From Panulirus ornatus (Eukaryota; Arthropoda; Malacostraca; Decapoda; Palinuridae): DNA of 64,000 bases. The DNA lies in contig NC_092238.1 of NCBI RefSeq assembly GCF_036320965.1, positions 24,634,403-24,698,402 of the forward strand, read 5' to 3'. Position numbers and translations under genes: made by a program. The notes under the pieces were generated by a model. That model searched no databases. It had not been told where the DNA came from and was given only the letters and a program-made list of their open reading frames with translations. Position 1 is the first letter of the stretch. Each line of letters begins with the position of its first letter. This document shows, piece after piece, positions 12,795-21,700 of this stretch.

Positions 12795-15700
12795 CCCCCC
12801 AAAAGGAGGAACAGAGGGGGGCCAGGTGAGGATATCCCACAAAGGCCCAGTCCTCTGTTCTTCACGCTACCTCGCTAATGCGGGAAATGGCGAATAGTTT
12901 AAAAGAAGAAAAGAAAATATATATACATATACATTGTAATGTATAGGCCCCGCAGACCTTTCCATGGTTTACCAAAGACACTTCACATGCCCTGTTTCAG
13001 TCCAATGACAGCACATCAACCCCAGTATACCCAATAATTCCAATGCACTCTGTCCCTTGCATGCCTTTCACCCTTCTGCATATTCAGGCCCCAATCGCTC
13101 CAAATGTTTTTCGACCCATCCTTCCATTGCCAATTTGGTGTCCTCATTCTCTTTGTTTCCTCCTCTTCTGATGCATATATCCTTTTTGTCAACCTTTTCT
13201 CTCTCATTCTTTCCATAAGCCCACACCATTTCAGCACACCCTCTTCTGCTCTCTCACTTACACTCACTGTTTTACCACATATATCTCTTGTGGCATGAGA
13301 AGAGTGGGAGGTGGGTTGATTAGAAAGGGTAGTGAGTGGTGGGATGAAGAAGTAAGAGTATTAGTGAAAGAGAAGAGAGAGGCATTTGGACGATTTTTGC
13401 AGGGAAAAAATGCAATTGAGTGGGAGATGTATAAAAGAAAGAGACAGGAGGTCAAGAGAAAGGTGCAAGAGGTGAAAAAGAGGGCAAATGAGAGTTGGGG
13501 TGAGAGAGTATCATTAAATTTTAGGGAGAATAAAAAGATGTTCTGGAAGGAGGTAAATAAAGTGCGTAAGACAAGGGAGCAAATGGGAACTTCAGTGAAG
13601 GGCGCAAATGGGGAGGTGATAACAAGTAGTGGTGATGTGAGAAGGAGATGGAGTGAGTATTTTGAAGGTTTGTTGAATGTGTTTGATGATAGAGTGGCAG
13701 ATATAGGGTGTTTTGGTCGAGGTGGTGTGCAAAGTGAGAGGGTTAGGGAAAATGATTTGGTAAGCAGAGAAGAGGTAGTGAAAGCTTTGCGGAAGATGAA
13801 AGCCGGCAAGGCAGCAGGTTTGGATGGTATTGCAGTGGAATTTATAAAAAAAAGGGGGTGACTGTATTGTTGACTGGTTGGTAAGGTTATTTAATGTATG
13901 TATGACTCATGGTGAGGTGCCTGAGGGTTGGCGGAATGCGTGCATAGTGCCATTGTACAAAGGCAAAGGGGATAAGAGTGAGTGCTCAAATTACAGAGGT
14001 ATAAGTTTGTTGAGTATTCCTGGTAAATTATATGGGAGGGTATTGATTGAGAGGGTGAAGGCATGTACAGAGCATCAGATTGGGGAAGAGCAGTGTGGTT
14101 TCAGAAGTGGTAGAGGATGTGTGGATCAGGTGTTTGCTTTGAAGAATGTATGTGAGAAATACTTAGAAAAGCAAATGGATTTGTATGTAGCATTTATGGA
14201 TCTGGAGAAGGCATATGATAGAGTTGATAGAGATGCTCTGTGGAAGGTATTAAGAATATATGGTGTGGGAGGAAAGTTGTTAGAAGCAGTGAAAAGTTTT
14301 TATCGAGGATGTAAGGCATGTGTACGTTTAGGAAGAGAGGAAAGTGATTGGTTCTCAGTGAATGTAGGTTTGCGGCAGGGGTGTGTGATGTCTCCATGGT
14401 TGTTTAATTTGTTTATGGATGGGGTTGTTAGGGAGGTAAATGCAAGAGTTTTGGAAAGAGGGGCAAGTATGAAGTCTGTTAGGGATGAGAGAGCTTGGGA
14501 AGTGAGTCAGTTGTTGTTCGCTGATGATACAGCGCTGGTGGCTGATTCATGTGAGAAACTGCAGAAGCTGGTGACTGAGTTTGGTAAAGTGTGTGGAAGA
14601 AGAAAGTTAAGAGTAAATGTGAATAAGAGCAAGGTTATTAGGTACAGTAGGGTTGAGGGTCAAGTCAATTGGGAGGTGAGTTTGAATGGAGAAAAACTGG
14701 AGGAAGTGAAGTGTTTTAGATATCTGGGAGTGGATCTGGCAGCGGATGGAACCATGGAAGCGGAAGTGGATCATAGGGTGGGGGAGGGGGCGAAAATTCT
14801 GGGGGCCTTGAAGAATGTGTGGAAGTCGAGAACATTATCTCGGAAAGCAAAAATGGGTATGTTTGAAGGAACAGTGGTTCCAACAATGTTGTATGGTTGC
14901 GAGGCGTGGGCTATGGATAGAGTTGTGCGCAGGAGGATGGATGTGCTGGAAATGAGATGTTTGAGGACAATGTGTGGTGTGAGGTGGTTTGATCGAGTGA
15001 GTAACGTAAGGGTAAGAGAGATGTGTGGAAATAAAAAGAGCGTGGTTGAGAGAGCAGAAGAGGGTGTTTTGAAGTGGTTTGGGCACATGGAGAGGATGAG
15101 TGAGGAAAGATTGACCAAGAGGATATATGTGTCGGAGGTGGAGGGAGCAAGGAGAAGAGGGAGACCAAATTGGAGGTGGAAAGATGGAGTGAAAAAGATT
15201 TTGTGTGATCGGGGCCTGAACATGCAGGAGGGTGAAAGGAGGGCAAGGAATAGAGTGAATTGGAGCGATGTGGTATACCGGGGTTGACGTGCTGTCAGTG
15301 GATTGAATCAAGGCATGTGAAGCGTCTGGGGTAAACCATGGAAAGCTGTGTAGGTATGTATATTTGCGTGTGTGGACGTATGTATATACATGTGTATGGG
15401 GGTGGGTTGGGCCATTTCTTTCGTCTGTTTCCTTGCACTACCTCGCAAACGCGGGAGACAGCGACAAAGTATAAAAAAAAAAAAAAAAAATCTCTTACCT
15501 ATATATGGGAAAAGAGACAAATAGATGCATAATGCTTATATGGGTAAATATATTAGAAGAATGAGCTATAATGTGCATTTGTATCTTTCTCCTTACCTGA
15601 AAAAAATGATGCCCAGGAGAGAATGCCTTGGGTCGCTTGGAAACATGAAGCCTTAGTGTGTTTCCACTGCCCAATGTGTCCAAACATAATGTATAATAAG

Positions 15701-18700
15701 TTTCAGAGAGAAGGGGAGAATCAGAAGCATCAAGATGATCTTCTAAAAACCTTTTTGATCCCTGAAATGACCAAAGAAGTTATATTGTGTCACTCTTAAG
15801 AACTACAACACACCCCTATAAGTATCATGAAATATCTTTGCCTTCCTTTTCTATACTTTTTGATTTGATCTGATATACTTTTCTTAACTTTCCCCTTCTA
15901 CCCTCTATCTTATATATTGCAGTAGTATCCCTTCTACTTTTATCATTATTTCTTTTTGCGCAAGTAGCTAGCTGCTATTTTTTGAGTCGGCCAAACCCAT
16001 AAACAGAACTCATAAAGGTTTCAAGCTCTGCTGTAGTGTTTCATGATACTTAAGTTACAGAAATGATCAGTTTGCATTATGCATTATGTTTTGCGAAGTC
16101 TCCACATATCCCTTGCTCTGAAAGATATGAAAACTACAATGCACAGATACGTACTGACTATGAACTTTTCTCTGTATTCTGATCATCACTTTTTGCAATA
16201 TTTCATTCACCAACATGCTTCCTAGCCTTATCTGTCACAATACTACAATCTCCTTTTACTCTTTATCAATAACCTGAATTCCATTGAGTTTCTGTTACAA
16301 ATGATGGGTGAATTATCTCTTACCTACAAACCTTCTTATCAACCATCAAACACATACCTCAGCATCCCACTTCTAATTATACAATTTTCAGTTTTCTAGC
16401 CCCTTTCAAATATGCTCATATAAAATCTTACTCAGTTAGTAGCACTGTTCACTGACAATCCAAACTTTTACTTATCTATTTCACCTATGATGCCTTTTGG
16501 TTGTTTACATATTAAGGTTCTAAATTACAAAGATTAAAAATTCAGTGCCACCTACATGAAACTTAAACTTAGAATTATACAGGGGTAAAACCTGACCTGA
16601 TAGTTGATGTAACCACCTCCAGAGAGCAGGAAGGCTAAGTTGAGGCGGGGGTGTGTCCGTGGGGACGCATAAAGGCGTGACAGGATGCGAGCCAATTCCA
16701 ACAGTACCACCACACCTGAGCCATTACTGTCTGCCCCCCAAGAAAGTTCCTGTCATGTGCATGAGTCAGTCATTATCCTAAAGATCTACAGAGAAGCAAG
16801 ATACATGCAAATATATCCTCCACAGTACAGCACTCAGCATATTACCTTTCTTGCCTCTGCAGTCTCTCAGTATGTATCTCTCATATTTGCCCTCCCCTTC
16901 AATATCAATTTTCATTCAACTCATTAGAATACATTCTTTTCCACACTTATTCATGAGAATACATACAACAAGACCATACCATATCAGATAAACAAAAAAT
17001 TTTTATTTTCATTACTGTCCTTAAAGTAGTACCTTTCTGATATCTCCGATTCTTTCCACCAACCTTGGTGTGGTGTGGGGGGAAAAGCTCCTAAAAGCAG
17101 TGAAAAGTTTTTATTAAGGGTTTAAGGCATGTGCATGAGTAGGAAGAAAGGAGTGAACGGTTCCAAGTGAAGGTTAGTTTGTGGGAAGGGTGTGTGATGT
17201 CACCATGGTTGCTCAATTTGTTTAAGGATGGAGTGGTAATGGAGGTCAGTGTAAGAGTCTTGGAGAGAGGGGCGAGTATGTAGTCTCGGGGGATGAGGGG
17301 GGCCTGGAAAGTGTGTCAGTTGCTGTTTGCTGATGATATATCACTGGTGGCAGATTTGAGTGAGAAGGTGAGTTGGTGACTGAGTTTGAAAGTAAGACAG
17401 GAGGAAGTTGAGTATAAATGTGAATAAAAGTAAGGTTATTAAGTTTAGCAGAGTTGTGGGAAGGTTAGTTGGGGTGTGAGTTTGAATGGAGAAAAATTGG
17501 AGAAAGCAAATTGTTTTAGATACCTGGGGGTGGACATGGTAGAGAATGAAAATGAGTCATAGGGTGGGTGAAGGTTCTAAGAATACTGAAGAATGTGGAA
17601 AGAATGTTACTTGGAATGGCAAAAATTATGTTTGTAGGTATCATGGACCTAACAATAATGTATGAATGTGAGGCATGTACTATAGGTAGCGAATGGAAAT
17701 GAGTCATAGGGTGGGTGAGAGGGTGAAGGTTCTGGGAATGCTAAAGAATGTGGAAAGAAAGAATGTTACCAGGGAGGGCAAATATCATTATGTTTGAAGG
17801 TACAGTGGTCCCAACAATATTGTATGGATGTGAGGCATGGGCTATAGATAAAGCTAAGTGGAGGAGGGAATATGTGTTAGAAAAGAAATGCATAAGGACA
17901 TGTGATGTGAAGTGGTTTGATTGAGTAAATAATGAAAGGATAAGAGAGAGGTGTGGTAAATGAAAGGAGTGTGGATGACAGAGCTGAAGAGGGTGTGCTG
18001 AATGGTCTGGAGAGAATGAGCGAGGAAAGATTGACAAAGAGAGCGTGTGTGTGTCAGAAGTAGAGGGAACAAGGAGAATGGGGTTAACAAATTGGAGATG
18101 GAAGTATGGAGTGAAAAAGATTTTGAGCACTTGGGGCCTGAACATGCAGGAGGGAGAAAGGTTTGCATAGGATATACTGAATTGGAACGATGTGGTATAC
18201 TGGGATTGAAGTGCTGTCAATGGACTGAACCAGTGTGTGTGAGTGAAAAAATAGGGCTGTTGGGGTTATCATAATACTGTGAGAACAAGTTTGTCTTACT
18301 GGAGCAGCTCCAAAGGCATCATAGTGGGCCACAACAGCTATTGTTGGTAACTGCTCCTCCACACCATAGCCACTAAGTTTACCCTAAAATAAAACAAAAT
18401 ACAATTAAGATTTGATAAAACAACCTTCAGAAAGAGCCAAGAGCTAAACCTAAAAAGTAGGGGTTTAATCAGAAGTTTAACTTAACTCCTGAAAATCACA
18501 AGATAGATTAATTAACTGTCATTACCTTTTGCCCTGAACATCTTTTCTATGTAAATGGAGAGGACCATGTTCATAGAAAAAGTATCTTTTGGGGGAATTG
18601 ATTCTGCTGAGCTTAAACAATGAAGTACTGGACAAACTCCAATCATGCAGATGGCCATTAGGGTATGAGCTACCCTAACGCAATACAAGCAATGAAATAC

Positions 18701-21700
18701 AGAATTTCATAAAAGTCACTACCCTGACACAATACAAACAATGAGATACAAAATTTCATAAAAGTAACAACTCATCACACTAGTCCTGACAATTTTTTTT
18801 CATTCCTCTATCAAGATAAAATTCAATGTCAATAAATTCACTTCATCCATTCTCACTTTATTGTAAAGTTTCTTGAATTCTGATGGGTATATCTTTATAG
18901 CTGAATTATGATAAGCATATTACTTGGAATTTTTACAGTATTAGTGGAAGTTCCACCAAAACAGCTGTGAAGAACACTGGACTGGTGGTGTATAAGTTTA
19001 AGATGAAACATTACCATTAAAGCATGCTGAAAATAGGGAAAATGGGTTTAAGAAAAGAAATAGGAAAAGCTATATCCAAAGTAGGAGTACCTACATCTGC
19101 ATACTATAACATTTTGCCTGATAAAGGGATAGCAATTAGTACTCACAGTGTATCTTGCTTGATTTATGGTAACTGAGACAGCATATGCACCCTACAAGAA
19201 TTCTCTTTACATACATGAATAATCACATATCAAAGTAAGGGTAGCAAAGACAACACTAACTTGAACATTAGCAATGGTCATATCTGCCATAAGCTTGGAC
19301 TGACTTCCACCAACCACCATCTGATATCCATCAGTAGACAGGGAGCTCATCAGTGCTGTAGAAAAAACATTGATGGTAAATATATGCTATACCTAGTCAT
19401 ACTGATTCAATTCCCAAAACTGAAAAAATGCATAAACTTTCAAACAACAGTAGGCAGTTTCATCTCTTATAAAAACCAACTTACCAGCAGCAGCTGAAGT
19501 TGCTGCATCAGTGTTTGTAGCTGTGCGAACAGCTTCATAAATGTTAAGAAGCTCTGGTGTTTCATATGCCAAATAAACTGCTAACTGGGAGTCTGTTTCC
19601 AGCATGGCTGCTTCTACATCATGAACCATCTGCAACGTTTTAAACAATGAAATAACACAACGATCTATCGATCAGTCTATGAATAGGATCAACACACTAC
19701 CAGATACACAGCAAGATGACTAATGCAGAACATCCCCACACACCAAACAATATCTGCACGTTTCTCCAAGTTCCTTTACTATTACATAAGACATGCCCTA
19801 TAAACATTCATGCTACATCACAATTCATTATGCTATATCTCCCTCTGATTTCTTCTCTCTAATAACTCTTTTAGCTTTAAATAAACTTCAATGAAAATTC
19901 ATTTTACTGCTTGCCCTTACAAAATGCTAGAAATACAAGAGTGAGACATCAGCTGACTGGGGATATGGGGAAAAAATAGCAGTGACATGGGTAGGAGACC
20001 ATAATCACAAACACAATCATTTACGGTAAAATGTGATCCATGCAAAGGTTCCTTATGTACATCTACCTTACAGTATGGGAAAGTACACTCTTTTTCTGTA
20101 GTGGGAGATATTACAGGAATAAAGCCCTAATTTTCCCATTTACTAACTTATCTGCTTTGCATGGATTTACTCAGCACGGCTTTCCAGGAACAGTTCTTGC
20201 ACACAGCAGGGAGGCCCAAAGTGTATTATAAATCAACTTTCCAAGCACTCCAATTAAAGCATTTTGACAGTGAAACTAATTTTACAAGCATTAGAGTCAC
20301 TTCTGATAAACAGGGCCTCATTGTGGAATGGTAAATGGGGTAAATAAGAAGATAAATGAGAAGTTGGTATGACAGGAACAATAAAGATTAAATGAGAAGT
20401 AGGTATGACAGGAACAATAAAGATACTTTCTAGCACAAAGGCTGAAAAGATGATGGTCATTGATAGTTTCAAACTGATGGCATCACCTGATTGGCTGATG
20501 TTAATTTTGATTCAGTTTTTTGACACTGTGGGCATGGTCATCTAATTAAACTCATCATGAGAGGTTATCTCATCTCATCAAAAAAAAAGTTTATTTCAAA
20601 GCGTTATGTTCGTTGATAATAATCTTTTACAAATATAACAAGCTCTAAAGATATACAAATAAGTTTATGGTTACATCATTACAGAATGTCTGTAACTTGA
20701 TACTGGCAACTACTGCATCTAAATATGTGAAAATCACATCTGTGGTAGTGACACTGTCAGTAATTGATCTACCTACAATTGTGTTTATCTCACTTTCACT
20801 AAGATAACACTCATCGATGTGGTAAATGCATGTATGGATGAATACAAAATATAAAGCAGTTCTGTATGACCTTGTAATAGATATGGAAATAATAAAGTTC
20901 AGATATACAAACATTAATAAGAACAAGAGAGGTAGTGACTAAGATAAGTCATAATTAATACATAAAGTATGAGCTGAAATAACGGTGAAGTTCAACAAAT
21001 TAAGCAAGCTGGAAAAAGAAAAATCCTTTTATTCTTTTTAATGACACCTGAGAAAATTTTAATTCATTTATAAGAGAACAAGACCATATTTACAACCTGA
21101 CGTTGGTCCTCGGCAAAAGCAGTCAAATTTGCTGGCAGGAGTATCAAGAGTGCTGCAGCGCCTTGACTGACCACCCGCTGATAGTGTGTTGGGGTGAGGT
21201 CAGCCAGGCGCGCCAGCACACACCGCCGCGCTACAGAGGTTGCATCTAGACTCCGAGCCTCTACATTAACTAAGCTGCTCCGACTACCTGTATGTAGCAG
21301 ATTTATGAAAAATGCTTAGTACAGGAAGCTCCAATCTATATCAAACTGAAGTTATTTACTAATAATATTCATCAGTTACAGTGCACAAATATATCCACAA
21401 AAGCAGAAAAGTCTACAATACATAAAGTTTGGTTTCATTATAAACTTTCAGTAAGAGCAAAGTTCACAGCATAAAGCAAAGTACTATTCAATCTACAATA
21501 ACTGACATTGTTCAGCGTAGGAAATACCCCTGTACTAAAAGTGGTCCAAATAAAATCTAAGAAGGTCAGAAACCAGTGGGAATTTAGTAATATTACTAAT
21601 CAAAAGGATTTGTTTGCTATCATTGTCAGAGTAATTCTAGAAATCACCAAAAATGATTCCCAGATCTCTTGGACAGTCCATCATTAAAAAGAGATCCAGA

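Noticed and set aside
12900..13300. Twin-priming explanation for the head-to-head LINE pieces at 13.29 kb
   Set aside because: The inverted piece duplicates a segment also present in the forward copy, so these are two insertions, not one inverted one.
14771..15311. Several minus-strand frames of 110-158 codons opposite the LINE (also at 27.1-27.5, 43.4-43.8, 63.0-63.5 kb)
   Set aside because: Antisense shadows of the purine-rich RT C-terminus; the plus-sense frame carries the conserved motifs.
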